Assembly: GCA_017523185.1 (NCBI GenBank)
Contig: JAFWXB010000065.1
Coordinates: forward strand, 1 to 12,367
DNA: 12,367 bases
Direction: 5' to 3'
Source: Lachnospiraceae bacterium
GTDB lineage: Bacteria; Bacillota_A; Clostridia; Lachnospirales; Lachnospiraceae
The position numbers and the translations under genes were made by a program. Each line of letters begins with the position of its first letter. The first letter of the stretch is position 1. Below are positions 1 through 7,953 of the stretch, one piece after another. Under the pieces are notes generated by a model, which saw only the letters and a program-made list of their open reading frames with translations, was not told the origin of the DNA and searched no databases.

Positions 1-13
1 AAATCTATGTTTA

Positions 14-144
14 AATAATTTATCAAACTTATAATATTATAAATACCATGAGTTTGATAATTAAAATTATATATAAAATTATAAAGATGATGAAAAGTTG
101 TATTTTGATAATTAAATTTATGTTTTCAATAATTTATCAAATTT
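14..144. repeat. Four-copy AT-rich inverted/direct repeat upstream of the DJ-1 gene
   Basis: A 17-bp element built on TTTATCAAA occurs at 14-30 and 128-144 (16 of 17 bases identical), and its near-complement built on TTTGATAATTAAA occurs at 52-68 and 103-119 (15 of 17 identical). The order is left, right, right, left, so 14-30 can pair with 52-68 (10 perfect pairs, TTATCAAACT with AGTTTGATAA) and 103-119 with 128-144. The last copy ends 35 bp before the DJ-1 start codon. This could be a repeated operator site or the remains of two hairpins. I do not recognise the motif. Confidence 0.6.
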
Positions 145-178
145 ACATTAAATAAAGAAAAGGAAAGAAGGAAAAAAG

Positions 179-754
179 ATGCATAAAATAGGAATTTTTT
201 TAGCTGATGGTTGTGAAGAAATTGAAGCACTTACAGTCGTAGATATTGTAAGAAGGGCAGGAATTGAAATTACTATGATTTCAATTACAGATGATTTAAA
301 AGTAACAAGTTCTCATAATGTTTCGTTTTTGGCAGAGATAACAGCAAAAGAAGCAGATTATGATAGTTTTGATGGAATTGTACTTCCGGGAGGGATGCCT
401 GGAACAATCCATTTAAAAGAATCTGCATATGTACAAGAAGTAATTTGTAAATTTGCAGAAGAAGGAAAATTAGTTTCTGCGATTTGTGCAGCACCAAGTG
501 TATTAGGAGAGGCTGATTTATTAAATGGAAAAAATGCAACTTGTTATCCGGAATTTGAAGAAAAACTTTTGGGTGCATCAATCGTAGAAACAGACGTTGT
601 AAGAGATGGTAATATAATTACAAGTCGTGGTATGGGAACAGCCATTCCGTTTGCACTTGAAATTGTACGTTATTTTATGGGTGGCGAAAAAGCAGAAGAA
701 CTTATGAATGGAATTATATATTCAGAGTATAGTTCTTTGCGTACAGATTGTTAA
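179..754 (+). CDS. DJ-1/PfpI family protein (class I glutamine amidotransferase-like fold)
   Basis: This 191-residue protein spans the usual length of the DJ-1 family (human DJ-1 has 189). The N-terminal strand and ADGCEEIEAL motif place Glu16 where DJ-1 has its conserved Glu18. The VLPGG turn lies at about 68-72, and the nucleophile elbow SAICAAPSVL puts Cys103 at the DJ-1 Cys106 position. The family includes deglycase/glyoxalase-type enzymes, redox sensors and chaperones, and sequence alone does not decide which this is. The residue following the elbow region is a tyrosine-proline pair (about 123-124) rather than the His126 of human DJ-1. No signal peptide is visible, so it should be cytosolic. 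The start is fixed by a purine-rich ribosome binding site (AAGAAGG at 165-171) seven bases upstream of ATG. It appears monocistronic, ending in a hairpin at 824-884, with the repeats at 14-144 as possible control sites. Family assignment is secure, substrate unknown. Confidence 0.9.
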   Translation: MHKIGIFLADGCEEIEALTVVDIVRRAGIEITMISITDDLKVTSSHNVSFLAEITAKEADYDSFDGIVLPGGMPGTIHLKESAYVQEVICKFAEEGKLVSAICAAPSVLGEADLLNGKNATCYPEFEEKLLGASIVETDVVRDGNIITSRGMGTAIPFALEIVRYFMGGEKAEELMNGIIYSEYSSLRTDC

Positions 755-823
755 AAAGACGAATTGGGATAGATAATAATTATTGAAGTTACAGGTTCTG
801 AATCTGTTATAGATATATAATTA

Positions 824-884
824 AAAAGAGCTACTATATAGAAATATCATTTTGTAATGATATACTTCTATAAGTAGCTCTTTT
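824..884 (+). terminator. Long terminator hairpin after the DJ-1 gene
   Basis: AAAAGAGCTACT (824-835) pairs perfectly with AGTAGCTCTTTT (873-884). Inside it, TATAGAA and TATCATT pair with AATGATA and TTCTATA around a TTGT loop, giving an almost continuous stem of about 27 bp. The A-run on one flank and T-run on the other make it look bidirectional. A 17-nt imperfect palindrome (791-807, ACAGGTT/AATCTGT) precedes it. Confidence 0.8.
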
Positions 885-890
885 CGTATA

Positions 891-952
891 TATTATAAGT
901 AATAAAATATATATTTTTAGATAAAATATTTTAGATTACTTATAATATTTTT
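891..952. terminator. Second AU-rich hairpin between convergent genes
   Basis: TATTATAAGTAAT (891-903) and ATTACTTATAATA (935-947) form a perfect 13-bp stem, continued inward by AAAATAT (904-910) with ATATTTT (926-932) across a two-base bulge. On the + strand it is followed by TTTTT (948-952). It may back up the preceding terminator or end transcripts of the convergent spore-protein gene. Confidence 0.5.
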
Positions 953-1008
953 AAATATAAGAATTTTTTTTGATTAAATGCTTATATTTATGATAAAGAT
1001 AACACAAA

Positions 1009-1221
1009 TTAAAGTTCAGCTCTGTTTTTCATCTGTTCTGTCTGGCTTTTAATCATTTTTTTCACCATTTCACCACCGATAGAACCAGCTTCCCTTGATG
1101 TTAAATCACCATTATAACCATTCTTTAATGTTACACCTACGTCATTTGCACATTCTTCTTTAAAACGTTGCATTGCGCTGGAATTTTTAGAACTTGAGTT
1201 TGAATTGTTTGAATTACTCAT
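1009..1221 (-). CDS. Alpha/beta-type small acid-soluble spore protein (SASP)
   Basis: The 70-residue product (from ATG at 1221) has the hallmarks of alpha/beta SASPs, which coat and protect DNA in the forespore and are degraded on germination. After an Asn/Ser-rich N-terminus (1-15), the first conserved block FKEECANDVGVTL (20-32) corresponds to the region holding the germination-protease site; here the residue after the glutamate is Cys24, where Bacillus proteins usually have Ile, Leu or Phe. The second block, LTSREAGSIGGEMVKKMI (40-57), is the classic DNA-contacting helix-turn-helix-like segment. A few residues (KNGYNGD) are inserted between the blocks relative to Bacillus SspA, as I recall is common in Clostridia. 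The in-frame GTG nine bases upstream lies inside the Shine-Dalgarno sequence and is not a usable start. Expression late in sporulation under sigma-G is expected from the family, but I could not identify a convincing promoter. It converges with the DJ-1 gene and diverges from tig. Confidence 0.93.
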   Translation of the reverse strand: MSNSNNSNSSSKNSSAMQRFKEECANDVGVTLKNGYNGDLTSREAGSIGGEMVKKMIKSQTEQMKNRAEL

Positions 1222-1228
1222 GTTGTTC

Positions 1229-1236
1229 ACCTCCTT
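1229..1236 (-). promoter_or_regulatory. Ribosome binding site that sets the SASP start
   Basis: The complement reads AAGGAGGT, a near-perfect Shine-Dalgarno sequence. It is eight bases from the ATG at 1221 and overlaps the upstream in-frame GTG (1230-1228), which rules that codon out. Confidence 0.85.
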
Positions 1237-1357
1237 ACATGATATATTGTGAGCAAAAAAGAAAAAAATATGTGTAAAATATGATTGTAAATAAATGGGA
1301 AAAAATGAACTGTTTTATAGAGTTTCGTAAAAAATACTGGTAATTTATAAAAGCATA

Positions 1358-1366
1358 TGCTATAAT
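1358..1366 (+). promoter_or_regulatory. Extended -10 promoter (TGCTATAAT)
   Basis: TG-C-TATAAT is an exact extended -10 element; the -35 region 17 bp upstream (TGGTAA) is poor, as is common with extended -10 promoters. It points toward tig, but the distance to the tig start is about 410 nt. That is long enough for a separate small RNA or a long leader. Confidence 0.45.
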
Positions 1367-1372
1367 CTTAAA

Positions 1373-1482
1373 ATGATTGCGATGGTTGAAGTGTATGCTT
1401 TAGTAATGAAATGCAGAAAGTAGTTTTAATTTGTAAATAATTAAAATATAGAATAGCAATTTCTGCAAAATAAGACCATTGT
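1373..1482 (+). ncRNA. Candidate structured RNA of unknown type
   Basis: Starting about seven bases after the extended -10 element, three nested pairings are possible: GCGATGGT (1379-1386) with ACCATTGT (1475-1482, two G-U pairs), GCAGAAA (1413-1419) with TTTCTGC (1460-1466), and TTTTAATT (1424-1431) with AATTAAAA (1439-1446). They would make one long hairpin with a large asymmetric internal loop. No open reading frame of note and no obvious terminator follow. The shape loosely recalls 6S-like RNAs but is shorter, and I do not recognise the sequence. AT-rich DNA forms such pairings easily, so confidence is low. Confidence 0.25.
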
Positions 1483-1602
1483 TAAAATATATGAAATATA
1501 GAAAGATATCTGTATTTCAAGTAAATTTTATAAATTAAGTCAGAACTTGTTCCATAATCAAGGGCAAAATAAAAATTTAGAAAGGAGAAGCTACTAAGAA
1601 AA

Positions 1603-1628
1603 ACTTACACAATCATTGATTTGTAAGT
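1603..1628 (+). other. Hairpin in the region upstream of tig
   Basis: ACTTACA (1603-1609) pairs with TGTAAGT (1622-1628), extended by AATC/GATT after a bulged C, with a three-base loop. CTACT (1591-1595) could alternatively pair with AGTAG (1626-1630). A Shine-Dalgarno-like AAAGGAG (1581-1587) precedes it, but no start codon is suitably placed after that. Function unknown. Confidence 0.35.
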
Positions 1629-1645
1629 AGGTACCGATAATTTTA

Positions 1646-1675
1646 TTGGGAATTTACGACTGTGGACTATATAAA
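1646..1675 (+). promoter_or_regulatory. tig: Candidate tig promoter
   Basis: TTGGGA (1646-1651) and TATAAA (1670-1675, spacing 18) or TATATA (1668-1673, spacing 16) give a plausible sigma-A promoter. Transcription would start near 1682, leaving a leader of about 100 nt before the tig ATG. Confidence 0.35.
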
Positions 1676-1689
1676 GTACATTTTATATT

Positions 1690-1762
1690 AGGAGGAAACA
1701 GTAAGATAAAATCGTGAGATTTATTGAAATTATTTGGCATATACATATGGGTATATGTTTTT
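1690..1762 (+). promoter_or_regulatory. tig: tig leader: orphan Shine-Dalgarno and attenuator-like hairpin
   Basis: A perfect AGGAGG (1690-1695) has no ATG, GTG or TTG within usable distance; the nearest, GTG at 1714, is 18 bases away. Downstream, CATATAC (1738-1744) pairs with GTATATG (1751-1757) and is followed by TTTTT (1758-1762), which resembles a weak intrinsic terminator. The octamer GAAACAGT occurs at 1695-1702 and again at 1771-1778, flanking this segment. Removing one repeat unit would place AGGAGG 12 bases before the tig ATG. Confidence 0.4.
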
Positions 1763-1783
1763 AGTAGCAAGAAACAGTTCATA

Positions 1784-3103
1784 ATGAGTGTACAGGTTGA
1801 AAATTTAGAAAAGAACATGGCGAAACTTACAATTGAAGTTTCTGCTGAAGAATTAGAAAAAGCAATTCAGGCTGCTTACCAGAAACAAAAAGGAAAATTC
1901 AACATTCCTGGATTCCGTAAAGGTAAAGTTACAAGAGCCGTAATTGAAAGAATGTATGGTGTAGAAGTATTCTTTGAAGATGCAGCAAATACATTAATGC
2001 AGGCACATTATCCACAAGCAGTAAAAGAAAGTGGTGTTGATATTGTATCTCGTCCAACAGTTGATGTTGTTCAGATTGAAAAAGGAAAACCATTTATTTT
2101 TACAGCAGAAGTTGCAGTAAAACCGGAAGTTACACTTGGCGAATATAAAGGTGTAAATGTAACAAAAGTTGATGTAGTTGTATCAGAAGAAGAAATCAAT
2201 CAGGCTTTAGAAACAGAAAGAAATAAAAATGCAAGAACAATTTCTGTAACAGATAGAGCAATCGAAATGGGTGATACAGCAGTTATCGATTATGAAGGAT
2301 TTGTAGATGGTGTTCCATTTGAAGGTGGAAAAGCTGAAAAACACGGCTTAGAAATCGGTTCTCATTCTTTCATTGATACATTTGAAGACCAGTTAGTAGG
2401 CAAAAATGTTGGAGATGAAGTAGAAGTAAATGTAACATTCCCAGAAGAATATCATGCTCCTGACCTTGCAGGAAAACCAGCTGTATTTAAAGTAAAAATC
2501 AATGAAATCAAGAGAAAAGAACTTCCGGAATTAGATGATGAATTTGCAAATGAAGTTTCCGGTCTTGAATCATTAGAAGCATATAAAGAAGATATCAAAG
2601 CAAAATTAGCTGAACAGAAAGCAAACGAAGCAAAACGTACACAAGAAGATGAAGCTCTTCAGAAAATCGTAGATGGTTCTTCTATGGAACTTCCGGAAGC
2701 TATGGTTCAGACACAATGTGAAGATATGGTAAATGAATTTGCTCAGAGAATTTCTCAGAGTGGACTTTCTATGGAACAGTATTTACAGTTCTCAGGTACA
2801 ACTGTAGAAAAATTAATGGAACAGGTTCGTCCGGAAGCTGAAACACGTATTAAAACAAGTCTTGTTCTTGAAGCTATTGCAAAAGCAGAAAATGTTGAAA
2901 TTTCAGATGAAGAAATGGAAGCAGAATTTGTAAAAATGGCTGATATGTACAAGATGGAAGTTGATAAACTTAAAACATTCATGGGCGAAGCAGAAAGAGA
3001 TTCCATGAAAAAAGATATGTCTCTTACAAAAGCTGTAGATATCGTTATGGCTAATGTAGTAGAAGTTGTTGCTGAAGATACTGTAAAAGAAACAGAAGAA
3101 TAA
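1784..3103 (+). CDS. tig: Trigger factor, ribosome-associated chaperone / peptidyl-prolyl isomerase
   Basis: Trigger factor binds the ribosome next to the exit tunnel and shields nascent chains. The 439-residue product has the full three-domain layout: an N-terminal ribosome-binding domain with the GFRKGK loop (43-48; the usual following Ala-Pro is Val-Thr here), an FKBP-type prolyl isomerase domain at about 161-245 starting at GDTAVIDYEGFVDG, and a helical C-terminal chaperone domain from about 250 to the acidic tail. The start is placed at 1784 because MSVQVENLEKNMAKLTIEV matches the family N-terminus. An in-frame TTG at 1724 would add 20 unrelated residues. Unusually, the bases before 1784 have only a poor ribosome binding site (AAGAAACAG), the good one being displaced upstream. 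The gene ends in its own terminator (3184-3218), so it seems to be a transcription unit separate from clpP. Confidence 0.97.
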   Translation: MSVQVENLEKNMAKLTIEVSAEELEKAIQAAYQKQKGKFNIPGFRKGKVTRAVIERMYGVEVFFEDAANTLMQAHYPQAVKESGVDIVSRPTVDVVQIEKGKPFIFTAEVAVKPEVTLGEYKGVNVTKVDVVVSEEEINQALETERNKNARTISVTDRAIEMGDTAVIDYEGFVDGVPFEGGKAEKHGLEIGSHSFIDTFEDQLVGKNVGDEVEVNVTFPEEYHAPDLAGKPAVFKVKINEIKRKELPELDDEFANEVSGLESLEAYKEDIKAKLAEQKANEAKRTQEDEALQKIVDGSSMELPEAMVQTQCEDMVNEFAQRISQSGLSMEQYLQFSGTTVEKLMEQVRPEAETRIKTSLVLEAIAKAENVEISDEEMEAEFVKMADMYKMEVDKLKTFMGEAERDSMKKDMSLTKAVDIVMANVVEVVAEDTVKETEE

Positions 3104-3183
3104 GATAAAAACAGTTCAAGGCTGTTAGATAAGAATAGTCGGATAACAGTTTTGGAGAGTTGCAAAATAAGCAACAAATAAAT

Positions 3184-3218
3184 AAGGGTTGTCGTGACAA
3201 ATTTGCGACAGCCCTTTT
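3184..3218 (+). terminator. Rho-independent terminator after tig
   Basis: AAGGGTTGTCG (3184-3194) pairs with CGACAGCCCTT (3206-3216) with one G-U pair and an 11-nt loop, then TTTT to 3218. Smaller stems (AACAG/CTGTT and GTTGC/GCAAC) occur between the tig stop and this hairpin. Confidence 0.85.
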
Positions 3219-3288
3219 AGAAGTTTATTAGAGTAACAGAAAATATATATTTTTTTATAAAAATAGGACGATTATAAGCATTTTGTAG

Positions 3289-3323
3289 TATAAAGTATTC
3301 TTTTTATGAAAGAATGATTTTTT
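3289..3323 (+). promoter_or_regulatory. clpP: Possible clpP -10 element and terminator-like hairpin
   Basis: TATAAA (3289-3294) could be a -10 element, with a weak -35 (AGGACG at 3265-3270, spacing 18). Overlapping the expected start site, ATTCTTT (3297-3303) pairs with AAAGAAT (3309-3315), followed after two bases by TTTTTT (3318-3323). This may be a second stop for tig read-through or an attenuator ahead of clpP. No tandem CtsR-type box is visible. Confidence 0.25.
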
Positions 3324-3361
3324 GTGAAATGGATTATATTTTCAGAAGGAGGCATTTTAAG

Positions 3362-3943
3362 ATGAGTTTAGTACCTTATGTCGTAGAGCAAACAAGCAGA
3401 GGAGAAAGAAATTATGATATTTATTCTCGTTTGTTAAAAGATAGAATTATTTTTCTTGGAGAAGAAGTAAATGAAACGACTGCAAGTCTTGTAGTAGCAC
3501 AGCTTTTATTCCTTGAATCTGAAGACCCTGGAAAAGATATTCAATTATATATTAACTCTCCAGGTGGAATGGTTACTGCAGGTATGGCAATTTATGATAC
3601 CATGCAATATATTAAATGTGATGTTTCTACTATTTGTATTGGTCTTGCTGCTAGTATGGGGGCGTTTTTACTTGCAGGTGGTACAAAAGGAAAACGTTTT
3701 GCACTTCCAAATGCAGAAGTTATGATTCATCAGCCGTCAGGTGGAGCAAAAGGGCAGGCAACAGAAATTCAAATTGCAGCAGAAAACATTTTAAAAACCA
3801 AAAAGAAATTAAATGAAATTTTAGCAGCAAATACAGGAAAACCATATGAACAAGTAGCATCTGATACAGAACGTGACTATTATATGTCAGCACAAGAAGC
3901 ATTAGAATATGGTATTATTGATGGTGTTATTACAAGCAGATAA
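3362..3943 (+). CDS. clpP: ATP-dependent Clp protease proteolytic subunit ClpP
   Basis: ClpP forms the double-heptameric barrel that degrades proteins fed in by ClpX or other Clp ATPases. The 193-residue product is of standard length and carries the complete serine-protease triad: Ser98 in GLAASMGAF, His123 in MIHQPSGG and Asp172 in ERDYYMS. The SPGG oxyanion-hole motif is at 66-69. The N-terminal segment [16 protein letters not shown] matches the processed or axial-loop region of the family. The start at 3362 is set by AAGGAGG (3346-3352) nine bases upstream; an in-frame extension to 3314 has no ribosome binding site and no homologous sequence. clpX follows 161 bp downstream, and no terminator is visible between them. 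Co-transcription with clpX is therefore plausible. Confidence 0.97.
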   Translation: MSLVPYVVEQTSRGERNYDIYSRLLKDRIIFLGEEVNETTASLVVAQLLFLESEDPGKDIQLYINSPGGMVTAGMAIYDTMQYIKCDVSTICIGLAASMGAFLLAGGTKGKRFALPNAEVMIHQPSGGAKGQATEIQIAAENILKTKKKLNEILAANTGKPYEQVASDTERDYYMSAQEALEYGIIDGVITSR

Positions 3944-4104
3944 TAGAGTAAAAATTTTTAAAAAGTGAAAAATTGAGTATTGTAGGATTTATTTAGAATA
4001 AATTAGATATATTATAAAAGTATTTGTGTTATTTAAAAGTAATACAATACCTTCATGTTTTGATTGATAGGAGTATTTTCAGATTAGAAAATAGGAGAAT
4101 AAAA

Positions 4105-5376
4105 ATGGCAGGGAAAAAAGAGGACAGAATTCGTTGTTCTTTTTGTGGTAAGACACAGGAACAGGTAGGAAGACTGATTTCCGGACCAAACGGAGCATTT
4201 ATCTGTGACACTTGTGTAGACATTTGTGCAGAGATTATTGATGAAGAAAATTTTGATGCACCAAGAAAATCGAGTGCACATGAAGAAATAAATTTATTAA
4301 AACCAGAAGAATTAAAAGCATTTTTAGATGAATATGTAATTGGGCAGGAACAAGCGAAAAAAGTATTGTCTGTTGCAGTATATAATCATTATAAGAGAGT
4401 GCTTGCAGGAAATGACCTTGGCGTAGAATTGCAAAAAAGTAATATTTTGATGTTAGGACCAACAGGTTCCGGTAAAACACTTCTTGCTCAAACGCTTGCA
4501 AGAGTTATTAATGTACCATTTGCAATTGCAGATGCAACAACATTAACAGAAGCAGGTTATGTGGGCGAAGACGTAGAAAATATTTTATTAAAATTAATTC
4601 AGGCTGCAGATTATGAAGTAGAGCGTGCAGAACATGGAATTATCTATATTGATGAAATTGATAAGATTACAAAAAAATCAGAAAATGTATCCATTACAAG
4701 AGATGTATCCGGAGAAGGTGTACAGCAAGCACTTCTTAAAATTTTAGAAGGAACAGTTGCATCTGTACCACCACAGGGAGGAAGAAAACATCCTCAGCAA
4801 GAGTTAATTCCAATTGATACAACAAATATTTTATTTATTTGTGGTGGAGCATTTTCAGGATTGGAAAAAATTATAGAAAAACGAATGGATTCTGCATCTA
4901 TTGGTTTTAATGCAGAGATAAAAGCAAAATCAGAAGTAAATGTAGGAGAAGCATTTAAACATGCGCTTCCACAAGATTTTGTAAAATTTGGTTTAATTCC
5001 GGAATTTATTGGTCGTGTGCCAATTAACGTTGCTTTAGATAATTTAGATAGGGAAGCATTGATGCGTATTTTACGCGAACCAAAAAACTCGTTAATTAAA
5101 CAGTACATTAAATTATTTGAATTAGATGGTGTAGGTCTTGAATTTGATGAAAGTGCAATTGCAGCAATCGCTGACAAAGCATTAGAACGTAAGACGGGAG
5201 CAAGAGGTCTTCGTGCAATCATGGAAAATGTAATGTTGGATTTGATGTATACCATTCCGTCTGATACGAGCATTTCCCATTGTTTAATTACAGGAGATTA
5301 TGTAGAAGAAAAATTAAAAGTTTCAGAAAAAAATCCGTTTACGATAGAACAGAAAAAGGATGGTCTTGCATCTTAG
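4105..5376 (+). CDS. clpX: ATP-dependent Clp protease ATP-binding subunit ClpX
   Basis: ClpX is the AAA+ hexamer that unfolds substrates and passes them to ClpP. The 423-residue product begins with the C4 zinc-binding domain (Cys11, Cys14, Cys34, Cys37). The ATPase core has Walker A GPTGSGKT (118-125), pore loop GYVGEDV (151-157), Walker B YIDEID (181-186), the RKH pore loop (227-229) and the sensor-2 GAR motif (365-367). The IGF tripeptide (266-268) is the loop that docks on ClpP, so partnership with the adjacent clpP product is directly supported. Start ATG 4105 has AGGAG seven bases upstream; 27 further in-frame codons upstream (from 4024) lack a ribosome binding site and homology. The stop codon TAG (5374-5376) lies within the ribosome binding site of lon. 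Confidence 0.97.
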   Translation: MAGKKEDRIRCSFCGKTQEQVGRLISGPNGAFICDTCVDICAEIIDEENFDAPRKSSAHEEINLLKPEELKAFLDEYVIGQEQAKKVLSVAVYNHYKRVLAGNDLGVELQKSNILMLGPTGSGKTLLAQTLARVINVPFAIADATTLTEAGYVGEDVENILLKLIQAADYEVERAEHGIIYIDEIDKITKKSENVSITRDVSGEGVQQALLKILEGTVASVPPQGGRKHPQQELIPIDTTNILFICGGAFSGLEKIIEKRMDSASIGFNAEIKAKSEVNVGEAFKHALPQDFVKFGLIPEFIGRVPINVALDNLDREALMRILREPKNSLIKQYIKLFELDGVGLEFDESAIAAIADKALERKTGARGLRAIMENVMLDLMYTIPSDTSISHCLITGDYVEEKLKVSEKNPFTIEQKKDGLAS

Positions 5377-5387
5377 GAGTAATAAAC

Positions 5388-7715
5388 GTGAGAGATACAG
5401 TAATAACAATACCGGCAGTAGCATTAAGAGGTATGACAATTTTACCCGGAATGATTGCACATTTTGATATTAGTCGCAAAAAATCCATGAAAGCAGTAGA
5501 AATGGCTATGATGGGAGAACAGGAAATTTTTCTTGTAACACAAAAAGATGTAAAAACAGAAAATCCAACTGTTGTAGATTTGTTTCAGATAGGTATTATT
5601 GGAACAATTAAACAAGTGATTAAATTGCAAAATGATATTGTGCGTGTTCTCGTAGAAGGAAAATGTCGTGCAGAACTTTTAGATATTGTAGGAAATGAAG
5701 ATTATTTAGAAACAGAAATTGTAGTATTAGAAGAAGAAATTGATGAACTTCCACAAGAAGTAACAGCTGCAATGCAAAGCAGTTTACGAGAAACATTTTC
5801 GCAATATGTAAAAATAAATGGTAAAATTGCAAAAGATATTATTGCTCAGACAGAAAACTATACCGATACAAAAAAATTGATTGATTATATTGCAAATAAC
5901 TTGCCCGTTGGCTTTAAAGATAAACAAACGATTTTAGAAGCTGTGAATATTACAGAGCGTTATGAAGTATTATTAGCACTTTTGTTTCGTGAAATAGAAG
6001 TTATTGCAATTCAAAAAGATTTTCAGAAAAAAGTAAAACAACGTATTGATAAAAATCAAAAAGATTATATTTTGAGAGAACAAATGGCATTGATTCGTGA
6101 AGAATTAGGTGAAACGGATACAAAATCCGATGCTGATAATTATATGGCAGCACTTGAAAAATTAGATGCATCTGATGAAGTAAAAGAACGCATTAAAAAA
6201 GAAATTGTGCGTTTTAAAGGGATTCATTCCAATTCTTCCGAAAGTACCGTAAGTCGTGGTTATATTGAAACACTTTTGGAACTTCCATGGAATAAAGTTT
6301 CCAAAGATAATAATGATTTAGACCATGCCGAAGAAGTGTTAAATGCAGACCACTATGGTTTAGAAAAAGTAAAAGAACGTATGCTTGAATTTTTAGCAGT
6401 ACGCAATCTGACAAAAAAAGGCGAAAGTCCGATTATTTGTCTTGTAGGACCACCCGGAACCGGTAAAACAAGTATTGCCCGTTCTGTAGCAGCTGCATTA
6501 AATAAGGAATATGTACGCATTTGTCTTGGTGGTGTGCGTGATGAAGCTGAAATTCGTGGACATAGACGTACTTATGTTGGTGCGATGCCGGGACGTATAG
6601 TAAATGGACTTCGTACTGCAGGGGTCAAAAATCCACTTATGCTTTTAGATGAAATTGATAAAGTAAGTAGTGATTATAAAGGAGATACTTCAGCAGCGTT
6701 ATTGGAAGTATTAGATTCGGAACAAAATAATAAATTCCGTGACCACTATGTAGAAATTCCTGTGGATTTATCGGAAGTATTGTTTATTGCAACAGCAAAT
6801 TCCATGCAAGATATTCCAAAGCCACTTTTAGATAGAATGGAATTGATTGAAGTTACAAGTTATACGGAAAATGAAAAATTTCATATTGCAAAAGACCATT
6901 TATTTGAAAAACAAATGAAGAAAAACGGAATTCAAAAAGGACAATTATCTATCAGCGATAAAGCACTTACCATGATAATCCGTTCTTATACAAAAGAAGC
7001 CGGTGTGCGAGGATTAGAACGTAAACTTGGTGAAATTTGTCGAAAAACAGCAAGAGAAATTTATCAGAAAGAAAAAACTAAGGTGCGTATTACGGAAAAT
7101 AATCTTTCTAAATATCTTGGAAAAGAAAAATATGCACAAGAAAAGAAAAATAATACAGATGAAATTGGCATTGTGCGAGGACTTGCGTGGACAAGTGTTG
7201 GTGGTGTGACATTGGAAATTGAAGTCAATATTATGCCAGGGAAAGGCGAAGTCAAATTAACAGGAAAAATGGGTGATGTAATGAAAGAATCTGCAATGGC
7301 AGGAATTAGTTATATTCGTTCCATTAGTCCGAAATATGAAATTGACAAAGCATTTTTTGCAGAACATGATATTCATATACATATACCGGAAGGAGCAGTT
7401 CCAAAAGATGGACCTTCCGCAGGTATTACAATGGCAACAGCCGTACTTTCTGCAATTATCAAACAACCTGTACAAGCAGATGTTGCAATGACAGGTGAAA
7501 TTACATTGCGAGGTCGTGTACTTCCAATTGGAGGTTTAAAAGAAAAACTTCTTGCAGCTAAAAATGCAGAAATTAAAACAGTTTGTATTCCAAAACAAAA
7601 CGAGAAAGACTTAGAAGAAATTTCGAATGAAATAAAAAAAGGAATGGAAATTATTTCCGTAGAAAAATTAGATGAAGTGTTAGAAGTTGCATTTGTGAAA
7701 ACAAATATAGAATAA
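5388..7715 (+). CDS. lon: ATP-dependent serine protease Lon (LonA type)
   Basis: Lon is a homohexameric AAA+ protease that removes misfolded and regulatory proteins in the cytosol. The 775-residue product has the LonA architecture: N-terminal substrate-binding domain (about 1-205), a helical linker, an AAA+ module with Walker A GPPGTGKT (354-361) and Walker B LLDEID (419-424), and a C-terminal protease domain with the Ser677-Lys720 dyad (DGPSAG, GGLKEK), whose 43-residue spacing equals that of E. coli Lon. The GTG start at 5388 is chosen because AGGAG (5375-5379) lies eight bases upstream and the N-terminus [20 protein letters not shown] aligns with Lon. Only 11 bases separate it from clpX, and its ribosome binding site overlaps the clpX stop, indicating translational coupling. 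Confidence 0.97.
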   Translation: MRDTVITIPAVALRGMTILPGMIAHFDISRKKSMKAVEMAMMGEQEIFLVTQKDVKTENPTVVDLFQIGIIGTIKQVIKLQNDIVRVLVEGKCRAELLDIVGNEDYLETEIVVLEEEIDELPQEVTAAMQSSLRETFSQYVKINGKIAKDIIAQTENYTDTKKLIDYIANNLPVGFKDKQTILEAVNITERYEVLLALLFREIEVIAIQKDFQKKVKQRIDKNQKDYILREQMALIREELGETDTKSDADNYMAALEKLDASDEVKERIKKEIVRFKGIHSNSSESTVSRGYIETLLELPWNKVSKDNNDLDHAEEVLNADHYGLEKVKERMLEFLAVRNLTKKGESPIICLVGPPGTGKTSIARSVAAALNKEYVRICLGGVRDEAEIRGHRRTYVGAMPGRIVNGLRTAGVKNPLMLLDEIDKVSSDYKGDTSAALLEVLDSEQNNKFRDHYVEIPVDLSEVLFIATANSMQDIPKPLLDRMELIEVTSYTENEKFHIAKDHLFEKQMKKNGIQKGQLSISDKALTMIIRSYTKEAGVRGLERKLGEICRKTAREIYQKEKTKVRITENNLSKYLGKEKYAQEKKNNTDEIGIVRGLAWTSVGGVTLEIEVNIMPGKGEVKLTGKMGDVMKESAMAGISYIRSISPKYEIDKAFFAEHDIHIHIPEGAVPKDGPSAGITMATAVLSAIIKQPVQADVAMTGEITLRGRVLPIGGLKEKLLAAKNAEIKTVCIPKQNEKDLEEISNEIKKGMEIISVEKLDEVLEVAFVKTNIE

Positions 7716-7953
7716 AAAATTATAATGTGGTGTGATTTTATAAGAAATAATTATAATTAAGTAAAGATAGTTTTCATATATTTGTTAGATATATAAATGT
7801 ATTTTTAGAGAATGGATAAATTTGTGTATAGATTATGTTTTATTATTTATAGAAAATAAGAAATGTATATAAAAAATTTAAGTTTTCTCTGTTATACAAT
7901 ACGTTCTCTATATGAAATAAGAAAAATGTTTGGAAATGGAAAGGAAAAAACAG

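Noticed and set aside
1714..1764. 16-codon leader peptide (GTG start) after the orphan AGGAGG upstream of tig
   Set aside because: The spacing of 18 bases is too long for normal initiation, and the peptide has no run of regulatory codons.
1703..1770. Small transposable element with 8-bp target duplication in the tig leader
   Set aside because: The flanking octamer repeat is real, but the segment has no terminal inverted repeats; only a small insertion or duplication can be proposed.
1724..1783. 20-residue N-terminal extension of trigger factor from TTG
   Set aside because: No family homology, no ribosome binding site at the right distance, and its codons overlap the hairpin and T-run of the leader.
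4024..4104. 27-residue N-terminal extension of ClpX
   Set aside because: No ribosome binding site; ATG 4105 has a good one and gives the canonical start before the zinc-binding domain.
5280..5387. 36-residue N-terminal extension of Lon overlapping clpX
   Set aside because: It is out-of-frame clpX sequence without Lon homology; GTG 5388 has AGGAG eight bases upstream.
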